Source: Gymnopus androsaceus JB14
Taxonomy: Eukaryota > Basidiomycota > Agaricomycetes > Agaricales > Omphalotaceae
Direction: 5' to 3'
NCBI GenBank assembly: GCA_009733575.1
Contig: ML769429.1
Span: forward strand, 244,519-308,518
Length of the DNA stretch: 64,000 nt
Notes under the pieces: generated by a model
Database searches by the model: none
What the model saw: the letters and a program-made list of their open reading frames with translations, nothing else
What the model was told of the DNA's origin: nothing
Made by a program: the position numbers and the translations under genes
Shown here: positions 23,307 to 33,702 of the stretch, one piece after another
How positions within the stretch are numbered: position 1 is the stretch's first letter
Layout of the letters: each line of letters starts with the position of its first letter

Positions 23307-23364
23307 TAGGTAGATTGGTGAGGTTTTCAGGCCACAATAAATATAGGACTAGATAAACAGTATA

Positions 23365-24453
23365 CAGTCAAACATCTCATATTGCATGAAGTCACAATGC
23401 ATAAATGTCATAATGCATAGGATTTTCAAGGAACCATGTGGGTTCCCCACTAAAAGACTAAAATATTACATATTGCATGGCATTAAGAGGTGGATATGCA
23501 TTATTAGAACTGCTTATGGCAGTGGATTGATCAACCCCAATGAGTAATGAACAGCCTGCAATCATTCTATGAGTGTAATAACTGGCCTGCAATGATTTTA
23601 TGAGCAAATTACATCAGAAAAAACTGTTTTGGGCCCAGGAGGATCCAAGGTCACCTAGTCCTCTTAGGCAACCTGAGGCATCCTAGTTGGCCCAGGAAAA
23701 AGGGTAAAACTTTGGACACCTCAGGTATCTTAGTCATCCTAGGTGTCCTGGGACATCCTGTGATGTCCTAGGGCATATCCCAGGATGCCCCAGGATACCC
23801 TCAGGACATCACAGGATGTCCTAGGTTGTCTCAGGATGTCCCAGGACACCTAGGATGACTAAGATACCTGAGGTGTCCAAAGTTTTACCCTTTTTCCTGG
23901 GCCAACTAGGATGCCTCAGGTTGCCTAAGAGGACTAGGTGACCTTGGATCCTCCTGGGCTCAAAATAGTTTTTGCTGATGTAGGTTTTCCACAATGTCTT
24001 TTTGCTCTTCCAACATGCCTGCTGCTGAAAAAGTTTGACTTCCTCAACCAAAACCTGCTCTGTATGGGAATCAGAAGCCTCAACAGCCAAAGGAAGTCCT
24101 TCCACATACAATTGCCACACCATTTTTGCCCAAATAAAAGGAACACCTCATCCTTTATGACAAAATCCAGATTGAATATTGATGATACTGGAGTTGCTGA
24201 AGAGGCCATGGAGCTCATGAGCCACCTGTGGAGGTTATGTGGACAAATTAAGAAGCTTGTGGGTAGTAAATCCGAGCACGCAACAATGGAGGACTTTTTT
24301 GCAAAGGTTTAGCTAATCTCAGACTTTGCCAATGAATATTCATATTTTTTTTTTAAATATTTTTTTTTAATTTGCTATTTTTGAGTTGCATGAATCTCAT
24401 AATGCATAACAATGTTGTGGTCCCAACTGTATGCAATATGAGATGTTCAACTG
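23365..24453. mobile_element. TA-flanked pogo/Tc1-like element with nested hairpin
   Basis: The left end CAGTCAAACATCTCATATTG at 23365 and the right end (reverse complement CAGTTGAACATCTCATATTG, ending at 24453) form a TIR of at least 23 bp. TA flanks both (23363-23364, 24454-24455). CAGT-type ends with TA duplication are typical of pogo/Fot elements. An open segment at about 24061-24309 (ending EDFFAKV) could be a transposase remnant, but I could not confirm it. A CATCAGC-type hairpin (23611-23981) is inserted inside. Confidence 0.65.
23611..23981. mobile_element. Long near-perfect hairpin, CATCAGC-related
   Basis: Degenerate ends (left ACATCAGAAAAAACTG, right AGTTTTTGCTGATGT) flank arms of about 150 bp that are almost perfect inverted complements. 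They include GCCCAGGAGGATCCAAGG and CTTTGGACACCTCAGGTATC. TA lies on both sides. The recurring words are AGGATGTCC and CCTAGG. Read-through transcription would give a long double-stranded RNA hairpin. Confidence 0.7.
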
Positions 24454-24494
24454 TACTTAGATGGTGGAATTCAGTCACTCCGTGGGATCAATTA

Positions 24495-24903
24495 CAGAGG
24501 CAGCCAAAAGATATTCCCCACATTAATATGGAAAATTGTTCCCACAGCTAGCTGGCCTCCCCATACCTCCCCATACCTCTTGAAGTTTAATTGAAAGGAA
24601 TAAAAGATAAATGGTCTAGCAGTAAATTCTTATTTTGGGATATCTACTGAAGATTTTTAAGCAGTTTGAGGGTGATGAACCTATACAATAAGTATGCCAT
24701 AATAACCAAATCACAACTTGTAAGTGCAAATTTTCAATGTGTTAACTTGGCACTACTTCAGTGGGCCAGAATGTATACATTATATATAATAGAAACAGTT
24801 GCTAGAATTTTATTCAGTTAGATTTCAGGATATAGAAGAAGACCAGCTAGCTGTGGGAACAATTTTCCATATTAAGGTGGGGAATATCTTTTGGCCGCCT
24901 CTG
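24495..24903. mobile_element. TA-flanked MITE with 60-bp TIRs
   Basis: CAGAGGCAGCCAAAAGATAT at the left end is mirrored by the right end (reverse complement CAGAGGCGGCCAAAAGATAT). The inverted match continues through CCCACAGCTAGCTGG, about 63 bp in total. TA lies at 24493-24494 and 24904-24905. The element is 409 bp with no coding capacity; it looks like a pogo/mariner-type MITE. Confidence 0.75.
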
Positions 24904-24905
24904 TA

Positions 24906-26634
24906 TAAAACAGTCAAAACTTATTCCAAAAAAGATGAAGTAAATGATGATAAATTTTGCCAAAGATTTTGCTTGAAACAGTTCATATACTGTGCCCGGA
25001 ATATAATTAGAATAATATAATCTTTTTCATATATAATCCTGGCTGAAAAAGTTGAATGGGAATTAGTCAATATTTCCACAGGAAGACAGAATCAATTTCA
25101 CCCTGGTAAATTGTTATGATTCCATCCAGAAAAGGAATCAGGATGAAAGACCTTTACTGCTGCTAAAAGACCATCTATTGCACCCAGGAAAGGTCCTGTA
25201 GTTTGTTGGAGGTCGAGTCTAGGAACGAGAACGGAAAGGAAAAAGCCTCAGTGTCAAACGAGATGAGAGTCAACAGCTGATTATTAAATACCTAGGAACG
25301 AGAACGGAAAGGAAAAACTAAAGTAATGTAAGTATGAGTTTATAGGTATTAATAAAACGGAAAACGTACGCCTCAGTGTCAAACGAGATGAGAGTCAACA
25401 GCTGAGGGAAAATGGTGGGAATGAGAAGTCTATAACTACTCAGTCACATGTGAAAGTAGACTATGCCAAAAAGAGGACGCGAACAAGAAGGGCGCTAATA
25501 TGCTGTCCAACATAGTCTTTGATCTTTCCTGTTCATAATTCTCTAACTTTTATGCCATCAAACACTGGCACCCAGCTACTGCCCATTGACTATTTGGCAA
25601 CTGCCCAGTTGCCTGGGTTCTGATGGTCAATCATCAGATGGTCAATTGTGGCCCGAGTTATGCTTACAAAGCACCGGGTCCTCAATGCTTAGTAAGCCCA
25701 TAATTTGAATTTTCATACACACTGTGATCACCAAAAAGTTATAACTATGCTTTTCAGCCTTAGCAAAACATTGCAGGAATTAGATTAATTCAATACTTAC
25801 ATATGAGAAATACACTTTTTCAAAGAAAAGTATATAATAAATTCCAGTGGGCTAATTCAGACCTTTTGAATTTTGCATTTTCTGCATATTTCCAAAATCA
25901 GAAGTTTTCAACTGAGTTTAGAATCATTCTCAATGCGCATTGAATACTTTACTTCACAATAAGAGTGAAAGTAATCATATAAGGTGACACATGAAGACCT
26001 GCTGAATTAAGTAATGTTTTAGGTGGCAACATGGAATTTAGCCTCTGGCTAAAGCATAATTATTGGTAAATATGGTTATGGGTAGCTTCTGCTAAGTATA
26101 TTTATCTACTGTTCAGGACTGAAAGTTTGAAGTATGGGCTTAGTAAGCATTGAGGACCCGGTGCTTTGTAAGCATAACTTGGGCCATAATGTCCAACAAT
26201 CAACTGTTGTTGACCATCTGATAATTGACCATCAGAACCCAGGCAACTGGGCAGTTGCCAAATAGTCAATGGGCAGTAGCTGGGTGCCATGTGTTTGATG
26301 GAATAAAAGTTAGAGAATTATGAGCAGGAAAGATCAAAGATCACAAGACCTTTCCCAAGTGCAAAAGATGGTCTTTCACTAGCAGTAAAGGTCCTGAATT
26401 GCATTTCCTTTTTCATATGGAATTGTCAGAATTTTGCAGGCAAAATTGATTTTGTTTTCCTATTGAAATACTGACTAATTCCCACCAACTTTTTCAGCCA
26501 GGATTATATATGAAAAAGATTATATTATTCTAACCATATTCCAGGCACAATATATGACCTGTTTTAAGCAAAATCTTTGGTGAAATTTATCATCATTTAC
26601 TTCATCTTCTTTGGAATAAATTTTGGCTGTTTTA
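24906..26634. mobile_element. Foldback element with about 600-bp arms, TA-flanked
   Basis: It starts TAAAACAG and ends CTGTTTTA, with TA on both sides. The arms (about 24906-25710 less an LTR insertion, and about 26110-26634) are inverted copies covering ATATAATCCTGGCTGAAAAAG, a GGGCAGT/ACTGCCC region and GCACCGGGTCCTCAATGC. It shares its left TA with the end of the preceding MITE. The central loop of about 400 bp has no gene. Without the nested LTR it is about 1.4 kb. Confidence 0.65.
25204..25512. mobile_element. Solo LTR of Copia family B (309 bp)
   Basis: It begins TGTTGGAGG and ends TGTCCAACA, with TAGTT before it and TAGTC after it (5-bp target duplication with one change). It is nearly identical to the LTR at 40712-41020. 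Two modules (TAGGAACGAGAACGG and GCCTCAGTGTCAAACGAG) each occur twice within it. It sits in the left arm of the foldback element. Confidence 0.85.
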
Positions 26635-27570
26635 TAATCAATCCCGCAGAGTGAGTCAATTTTCGGGCGGACTGAATTGTTTTGCTGCGAGGGATCTTGA
26701 ATTCTGACTCCTTCAAGTCAGCTGCATTTATCTAAATCTTGGACAACTTGCCGAGTAATTTCCTTCTACATATCATCCGGAAGCTGGAAGCTTTCCGACT
26801 TGGCTCCCATCTATCTCGAAATTTACCTGCATTTGACACTGCTCAAACATGAGACACCAACGGGATGGAAACACCTCTAAACGCTTTCGATGATGATCAA
26901 GTTATCACACAGGAGAAGGGATTTTGAGCATAAGAAGTTTGGGGAGGAAGCGGCAACGAATGGATCTCGGAGACAGGATTATCCATGCACAATACAAAAG
27001 CGAGGATATAGTACGAGTGCGACTGGAAGCTCCTCGAAGCATAACACTTCTCGCTTGACTCTTGATACAGTAGCAGAGAATCGATAGGATTATGAGAAAC
27101 ATCCAAAGTTGGATAGATTTAAATTCGTTACAGTGGGTGTATAAGATGCGTTGCATGAATTTGATCAGAGTGCGGAGAGGAACAAGGAACTAGCCTCGTC
27201 CAAAATTGGCTCTGCAGCGCTGTAGAGAAAATCGTGTAGAGCCCGACGTTGGATGTGATGTTTGGCTCTGAGCCAGAAAAAAGAGAGCAGAAGTCGCATA
27301 TGACCTCAACTGGAGAAATTCTTTGAAAATGGAGAGGAGTTGGTTAGGAGCTTCCGGATATCGGGTATTGAAGATGCAGAAAAGATCTTTTGAATCATAT
27401 TGGAACTTGAACCTTTCGTTGATATAAATGTAGGAGTGGTTAAATCGGTGGCCGGGGAAGAAGAGGCGTACAGAGTGGGAGATGCAGTGGATGAAGATCC
27501 GGAAGAGCGCTGCTTGTAGGCAAGTGATAATGAAAGGAGTTAATGCCCATGCTGAACTGTACATACTTGA
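26635..27570 (-). other. Dispersed repeat and an unassigned 127-residue open frame
   Basis: 26700-26840 resembles 14130-14290. A minus-strand open frame at 27573-27190 encodes 127 residues with a plausible composition (for example FKFQYDSKDLFCIFNTRYPE). I do not recognise it. It lies just left of the truncated Copia family B copy and may be a host gene interrupted by that element, but it has no supporting homology. Further open frames at 26905-27156 look unconvincing. Confidence 0.3.
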
Positions 27571-27646
27571 CACCTCGCAATGATTGCACCTCCTATCTAC
27601 TTCGTCCTCTGACCCCTTGAGCCCTGCGTTGGTTCAGCGTCCAGAG

Positions 27647-28036
27647 CTACCAAAGATCAATCGAGTCACCAGAGGAATTCTCAACCAAGGTATCGCTAAG
27701 AATGATTCGGTCAATAGCAATTGGCGCAGTAGTGTCGGCTGGAGAACAAGGTCCAATATCAGAGGGCATCGGGGCGTGCAAGCAGTTGAACATTTCCAGT
27801 ATCAGGAATTTGTCCGTACCCTCAATAGGAGACTTGAAGTAACAGGTACCGGAAGCACGAGCAGCAAGTGTCCCAGCATTGGCAGTTGTAACATCAGTAG
27901 CACCACCAGTATCATACGTGAAGAAGAACTGTCTGTCCCTCACGATGTGGTTGGTGCACGCAGAGTCAAGGAGTGTCGGAGCAGAGCCAATAATCGAGGC
28001 AAATACTACTGGATCACCTAGCTTGATGGACTGCAA
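27647..28036 (-). pseudogene. Copia family B protease fragment
   Basis: The frame encodes SIKLGDPVVFASIIGSAPTL, then the aspartic protease signature DSACTNHI and a flap-like YDTGGATDVTTANAGTL. It ends after FNCLHAP, where sequence unrelated to a Copia pre-integrase domain follows. In an intact element LHAPDAPVNLIS should follow, as in the detached fragment at 30470-30746. Confidence 0.7.
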
Positions 28037-28084
28037 GGTGTCAGGATGAAGGTCGGATGAGAGGGCAGAGAACGATTCAAAGGA

Positions 28085-30215
28085 TCAAGCAGGGTAAGAT
28101 TGACGGGTGATTATATTTGAAGCTCCCAATGGAGCAGAAGTTGTATCAAGAGGTACATCCGGTACAGTAGATGGTTCAGTAATACTCGCCATGGCAGTCG
28201 TACGCGTACCAGGATTATTCTGGCGTTGGTTTGTATTTGTGTTGTTCGTGGTTGTACCCTGCTTTGAATCGTTCGTAATTGTGTCCTTTCCACCCCCATT
28301 CGCACCACCATTCGCACCCCCATTCGCACCCCCGCCTCCATTTCCACCCCCATTCCCGCGGAAGCCACGACGAGTTTTGCCACTCTGATCCTGTTGCTGA
28401 TTTCGATTATTATTCGCATTGTTCGAGCGAGCTGTAAAAGAGCCCTTGGAAAGACTCTCAGCCTGAGTAAGCTTTATGGCGAATGCATCGAACATTTCAC
28501 GAGACGGAATAGAACCAGGTGAGTCGAGGGCTTCTTGGCATTCATCGGCGGCGATAGCATAGCGGTTGCCGTTGGGGAAATTCTGGATAAAGCGGGTGAG
28601 GATTGTGGGCCAAGGGATGTTGTAATTATATCCCCGGAGTTGCGAGAGACCTGAAGACCAAACTTGGATGAATTTGCCTACGTTGCCATTGACAATCTGA
28701 GTCGATAAGATCTTGTCTTGTATGTGAAGACAGTTGGTGTAATCTGGCACTGCCTGGCATCCAAGACGGAGAGCATCATACATCTCTCGCGCAGTCCGGC
28801 GACGTCCATTCGAATCTATGACCGGACCCAAAAACCCACGAGCGTCATCGTGAAGACATGCCGTCAACACAGAGGAGGCCCATGCATCATCCCTGTCCCA
28901 AATTCTCCGGGCTTCAATCTCAGCTGGATGCGGGATCGGAGAGAGGAGTGGCCTATATACAGGAGTGTTGTACTCCGTACGTTCAACGCCGGGAGCAGGT
29001 TCACTGCAAATGTGACCAATAACACCCCCATCAGCAAGTGCCTGAAGGACACCATCGTGCCAACGGGCCCAGTTCTGGCGATTCCGAAGTGCAGCGTCAT
29101 TGTTGATGGTAGACATGAACGCGCTGAGAATGGATGAAAAGAGTTTCACCTTGGACTCGGAGGCCATTGGATCTGGGTAGGGAGCGTAGGGGTATGGTTG
29201 GGTATAAGGGAAAGGGTTCATTTGAGCAAGTCCAGAATGGTCCTGTATCGGGTACGCATATTGCATGTAACCTGGGTGCACTGGCATTTGCCGCGCGACT
29301 CCAGGTGGGTGCACCGGTGGTTGGGGCGCGACTCCATGATGCAAAGTGTTTGGTACAAGATTTCCGGTTACCGGTGGTACAGAATGAGTATGGAGGTCAA
29401 ATTGACCAGCGATCGTAGCATCCTTGCCTATGGTCGCTAGGTGAGCGGTAGCATAGGGTTGGTAGGGTTGCGGATGCTGGATGTGAGGGTCATACTGTTG
29501 TACCACCGCAGATGGGGGGCGACTCGGCACCTGGGGCTCCTGGTGGTCGGGCGGCTGTGGTAGGTACTGGTACGTATTAGCTTGATAAGGTAAATGAATA
29601 TAAGGCGTTGGTGAAGGTACAAAGCTTGTAAGTGACATTGGACGAGATGAACAAGAAACGTTAGAGGAAAAATCAGGTTCGGAGACTATTGGCAAGTGCA
29701 CGGAAACGCGCATCGAAGCCAAGGATTGTTGGGAGCGCAATCGCTCAGAGACAGTTGGGGGACGCAATGGTGCAGAAGCAGAATAAGGCAAAGGTCGTGG
29801 AGTTGGATTCATGGGAGCAATGACAGTAGGTACACGAGCGTGATGAACAATTGTGGTAGGTAAAGGAGCGGGAGGAGCGGGAGTATGTACAGGAGGAGGG
29901 ACGTTTCGCTGGAAAAAATTTCGTACATTTGGTACTACATTTTGAAAAGTGTTCGAAATGGACTGGGGAAATGAAGATAAAGAAGGCATGGATGACTGGG
30001 TCTGATTCTGTATGTAAGCCGCTCGACCAGGGATCACCAACCATCTGTGGACGTGGAAAGGACGTAGGTGTAGAGTTGGGGTGTCGAGGAATCGATGAGT
30101 GGTTTTGTGGTGCGGATATTGGGGTACGGTATGCATCGGAAGCATATTGTGGCAAACGATGGTATGGACGCTGTCCGTCAGGATCATACCCATACGCAGT
30201 GCCCGGATTGTCCAT
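28085..30215 (-). pseudogene. Copia family B Gag, copy 1
   Basis: The frame from 30215 (MDNPGTAYGY) shifts near 30033 because of one extra base relative to the copy at 40576, which changes GDPGRAAYIQN to GDPWSSGLHTE. From there the second frame stays open to 28085. The product has a long Pro/Gln-rich N-terminal region, then MNPFPYTQPYPYAPYPD, a Gag core (NRQNWARWHDGVLQALAD, SGLSQLRGYNYNIPWPTIL) and a basic Gly/Asn-rich tail. No zinc knuckle was seen. Copies 2 and 3 are nearly identical. Confidence 0.75.
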
Positions 30216-30351
30216 GTCGGCGCATAAAAAACCAGAGATACGATTTCTTTGAAAAAAAAAAAACGAGTATTGAGCTGTACGGTGACGTTAAACCGTTTTT
30301 CGTTCACCGAAAAAGTTCCTAAAAAGACCAGAGGGTTAAAGGCCCATAACC

Positions 30352-30451
30352 TGTTGGAGGTCGAGTCTAGGAACGAGAACGGAAAGGAAAAAGCCTCAGT
30401 GTCAGAACGAGATGAGAGTCAACAGCTGATTATTAAATACCAGGAACGAGA
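30352..30451 (-). mobile_element. Truncated Copia family B LTR
   Basis: TGTTGGAGGTCGAGTCTAGG starts the LTR as at 40712, but the match stops after about 100 bp at GAACGAGAACG. A detached pol fragment is then joined directly. This marks a deletion or recombination breakpoint. Confidence 0.7.
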
Positions 30452-30469
30452 ACGTGTTAGGAATGCGGG

Positions 30470-30746
30470 GCATGAATGTAGCCATGGCAGAACGTAGGAG
30501 GCCTGAGGGAACCTCTACGGTACTGGGTAGGAAGTTGCCTCGCAGCAAGCAGAGACGATGTAGGATATCCGCAGCAATGTGGAAACGCGGCATACCCGGA
30601 ATATATACTTTGACCATGTCCTGAGCCATATAAAGGCTGAACTTCTTCTCCAGTAATGCTCCCGTTGATATAAGGTTCACAGGAGCATCGGGGGCGTGCA
30701 AGCAGTTGAACATTTCCAGTATCAGGAATTTGTCCGTACCCTCCAA
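30470..30746 (-). pseudogene. Detached Copia family B pre-integrase fragment
   Basis: On the minus strand it reads EGTDKFLILEMFNCLHAPDA, then PVNLISTGALLEKKFSLY, the usual Copia sequence between protease and GAG-pre-integrase. It lies upstream of the element it came from and is joined to a truncated LTR on one side and to the cysteine-rich protein gene on the other. Confidence 0.7.
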
Positions 30747-30805
30747 AACCTACATTAAGCAATTAATACCCCGTCCGTGAAAAATTTAACAGCGTACTTA
30801 CTCCA

Positions 30806-31133
30806 TCATCTCCAGAGCAGGTGAGGCCAGAGCAGCAACTGTCCGTCGAGATAGCGGTACTGCATTGCCATCCAGCTTGACCACAAACCCCGGGAGTGGG
30901 CATGCAGTTCTGCGAAAGGAGAAAGAAACATGATTTCAAAAAATAAGTCAGTTTTGGATTGAGATAGACGTACGCCAAGAGGGGATCGACTGTGCATGAT
31001 AAACCGTCACAGCAGCCTCCAGCGGAGTCACTGCAAGGTTGGAAAATGCCAATGCATTGACGTGGGTGAGAAGAGATGCTGAAGCGACGGCAGTGATCGA
31101 AGCCAAAGCGAGGAACTTGGTAATGAGCTGCAT
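30806..31133 (-). pseudogene. Cysteine-rich small secreted protein, 3'-truncated
   Basis: The ATG at 31133 begins MQLITKFLALASITAVASAS, a classical signal peptide. In a neighbouring frame follow two knottin-like modules, CIGIFQPCSDSAGGCCDGLSC and, after an intron ending TTTCGCAG, CMPTPGVCGQAGWQC followed by DSCCSGLTC, ending GDDG at a GTAAGT donor. The spacing C-x6-C-x6-CC-x4-C is typical of inhibitor-cystine-knot-like fungal secreted proteins of unknown role. Signal peptide and cysteine modules are in different frames, so there is either a small indel or an unrecognised splice. The expected last exon is replaced by the Copia fragment at 30746. Function not assigned. Confidence 0.55.
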
Positions 31134-31339
31134 GTTGGCGATAATGGAGGAATCCTGCAAAGTGGGACACTCTTTATACCATTTACCAATACATATATTA
31201 CTCCATACGGTGAAATGCAAAGGCAAGCAAGTTCGAATTGAAGACGGGTTGTGCGCGCGGTGCAGTGAAGGCTGGTTGAATAGTGTCGACGTTTGAAAAG
31301 AGAACTGAATGCAATGCGCACAGACTAGTACATATCCTA

Positions 31340-32410
31340 ATAGAACTGCCTAACGGAAGCTGCGCAGATGCGTACCGCCAGGGTGATACTAGCTAATAGC
31401 TCCATAAATTTCGGCAACTCCTGACTTTGAAGGTTGAACAGTGAATAGCAGGGCTGTAAGATCGTCTTCGTGCAGACTCCAGACTCCATCTGCAGCCCTC
31501 GCAGCTTTGCAGAGAGGACGTTCCTGTAACACGCGCGGCGTGAGGATTGATGTAATCTAGGCAAATGGAAAGAGTCCCGGATTGAAGCAGGACATGGCAG
31601 GGCACAACTAGCACTTGATCCCTTCAAGTCCCTCGAACTTTTAGAAACAGCCAAGGCGGACTTTCTTCCAAGTTCCCGGTAAAAGTAAGAAGATGATATT
31701 AAGAAAGTAGAAATGTAGCCAGTCAATTCCAGGTAATGCGGAAATGCGGGAATGCGGGTCTGGTACCTATCACGACTCAGTCTTCTTTTTCTTTCTATTG
31801 AAGGTCGCTTCATGTGAGCAGTTACGATAGTAAGGGAGTGGCAAAACGAACGTGTCCTATGCGTGGATCGATGTACTGGTTAATAGCGCTATGTTGAAGA
31901 TTTCCAGAAACTGGCGTATGTACAATGGAGAAATAACGAGCACTTTGGTGGTTTCAAATACGGCCTAAAACTTACCCATGGAGATGACAGTCAATTAGGT
32001 GAGAAGATAAATTCACACACCCGTAGAACGCGCCGATTTTCCATCATCGACATATCATAACTAATAGTCGCCGGGAGTGGATAGTGATCTTCAGTGTGCA
32101 AGCAGGAGTTGATCGCAGGAATGTAGGACAGGAATCGGGCGCACATTTCCTGTGCTTTCTGGTGAATCTCGTTGATAGGATTTCCAGCACGTATTTTTCC
32201 ATGGAGAGCTGCAAGGTAGCGAGTCTAGATATTAGGTTGAAAAACATTAAGTTTCCTGGGGAAAAACTTTCAAAAGCGAGTCAAACAAAGTTGAACAAAA
32301 GTATAAAGGAATTGCCGTGCCTGCCGGTATGTCAGTATCAGTCAAATTGACGTCACTATATCCTTCTCCGCAACTTACAGTACCCGCGTTCCCTTCACAC
32401 ATTGACGCCG
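31340..32410. other. No confident gene
   Basis: A minus-strand open frame of 158 codons (31337-31813) lacks recognisable domains and looks composition-driven. Nothing else was recognised before the HAD gene start. Confidence 0.35.
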
Positions 32411-32418
32411 TTCTCTAA

Positions 32419-32853
32419 ATGTCTACCTCTAAATTGACCGACTTCAAGGTCCTTGTATTTGACGTCTATGGCACTCTTGCTGTAAGTCGCACCCTCTCAG
32501 CAGTGGCTGCAAGAATTACAATCTTGTTGTGATCTCTAGGATTGGGAGACAGGAATCTATCAAGGTCTGAAGCCGATGCTATCCAAGTACCGTGCATCCT
32601 CAGGCTGGTCGCGCAAGCAAGCATTGGATGCTTACAGCGCCGTCGAAAGCGACCTTCAAACGAAGTATCCCAATCTACTCTACAGCGATCTTCTCTCGAA
32701 AGTGCATGAAGTAATGGAGGAAAGGCTGAAAGCAGCCTCTGGCGCTCCCTGTAGAAACGTCTACTCTCGATGGAAATCCTTCCACGATACCTGATAGCAA
32801 GGCGCATCCACCTCGGATCATTCGGTACCAGCACCGTCTTGCTGATGAATCAA
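32419..32853 (+). pseudogene. HAD-superfamily hydrolase (haloacid dehalogenase-like), 5' part
   Basis: The ATG at 32419 starts MSTSKLTDFKVLVFDVYGTL, containing HAD motif I (DVYGT) with the nucleophile Asp. A 58-nt intron (32482-32539, GTAAGT..CTCTAG) leads into DWETGIYQGLKPML and an alpha-helical cap region (RKQALDAYSAVESDLQTKYP). The reading frame reaches a TGA near 32792 just after SFHDT, where family members continue towards motif II, and a gap of N starts at 32854. No downstream HAD motifs are found beyond the gap. It is probably a broken type II haloacid-dehalogenase-like gene, but part of the damage could be assembly error near the gap. Confidence 0.65.
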
Positions 32854-32878
32854 NNNNNNNNNNNNNNNNNNNNNNNNN
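32854..32878. other. Assembly gap (25 N)
   Basis: 25 undetermined bases. The true gap length is unknown, and features on both sides may be incomplete. Confidence 0.99.
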
Positions 32879-33702
32879 ACATAGTCCAAATAACTATTCA
32901 TGTGCTTCAGGTGCTTGACTCGCCTCTGCCGAAGGGTCCGAGTTTTATTGACATACAGATTCATACACGCATTGAGCGTTAGTTACATTTCAGAACGTTG
33001 AACTTACTTCGAATGCACCTTCATTCCATATCTGGGACGGCGAAGCGCAAGTCCCGATAATAGTTCTATGCCAAAGCTTGGGTATACCATTCGAACTACG
33101 AACAAGAAAAGCAGGACCAGGAGAGTATAGTGGCAGGGAGTTGGTGGGCCGGTACACTGTCAATGTCTCTTGCTAGGAGAAAGCTCAGGACGAGGTTCAC
33201 TGACGTTGCATCACATATGAACGCAATGGTAGCCGGACAAAATCCATTAGAACAATCAAAGGAAAAATCGTTTGTTAGGAAGAAGGTGGGGTCTATAGCT
33301 GACCTACAGAGACATTCTTGGCTCAGAAGGTAGTGTGATTGATAGGTAGAAAAGCAGAACCGTAGCATGTCACTGGCATCCGGTTATGCGGGTCGAGCTT
33401 TGTGACATGTAAGGTGGGGAGGTGCGGTGGATATTATGGTCAGGGCATTGAAGTTTAAGAAGGAGAATTAATAATCACGATATTCGTAGGATAGCTTGAT
33501 TGTACTGTTCATTTTCGGTAAAACCGTATTGGGTTAGATCCCGCTTGAACAATGCTAGTTTAGATTCGCGATCTCGGGGACACGGTCGACAACCTAGGGC
33601 ATGGATGTGCCTTAGGTTAAAGTAGCACGGTGGGATGATACATTCCGGGCAATAGTAGAGCTGGATACCCCAGAAAGAGAACGATCCACAGCATCCAGCA
33701 GC
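32879..33702. other. Unassigned sequence right of the gap
   Basis: No gene or repeat was recognised. A 90-codon minus-strand frame (33096-33368) has no recognisable features. Confidence 0.35.

Larger units (their letters stand above)
27647..30352 (-). mobile_element. Copia family B, copy 1 (truncated)
   Basis: Minus-strand Gag and protease of a second Copia family, ending left at a junction near 27647 and right at an LTR fragment. Gag begins MDNPGTAYGYDPDG (ATG at about 30215), is Pro-rich for about 300 residues, and then has a Gag helical domain and a Gly-Asn-rich tail. Protease has LLDSACTNHIVRDRQFFF. Beyond the protease, LHAP is joined to unrelated sequence, so integrase, RT and RNase H are missing. 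The sequence next to the LTR gives GGTTATGGGCC as primer-binding site. Confidence 0.8.

Noticed and set aside
28107..28388. Plus-strand frame with repeated FAPP residues near 28107 and again at 34911
   Set aside because: It is the reverse reading of the Gly/Asn-rich tail of the minus-strand Copia Gag, present in each copy; a shadow frame.
31337..31813. 158-codon minus-strand frame as a gene
   Set aside because: No recognisable domain, start context or intron pattern; arginine- and serine-rich by composition only.
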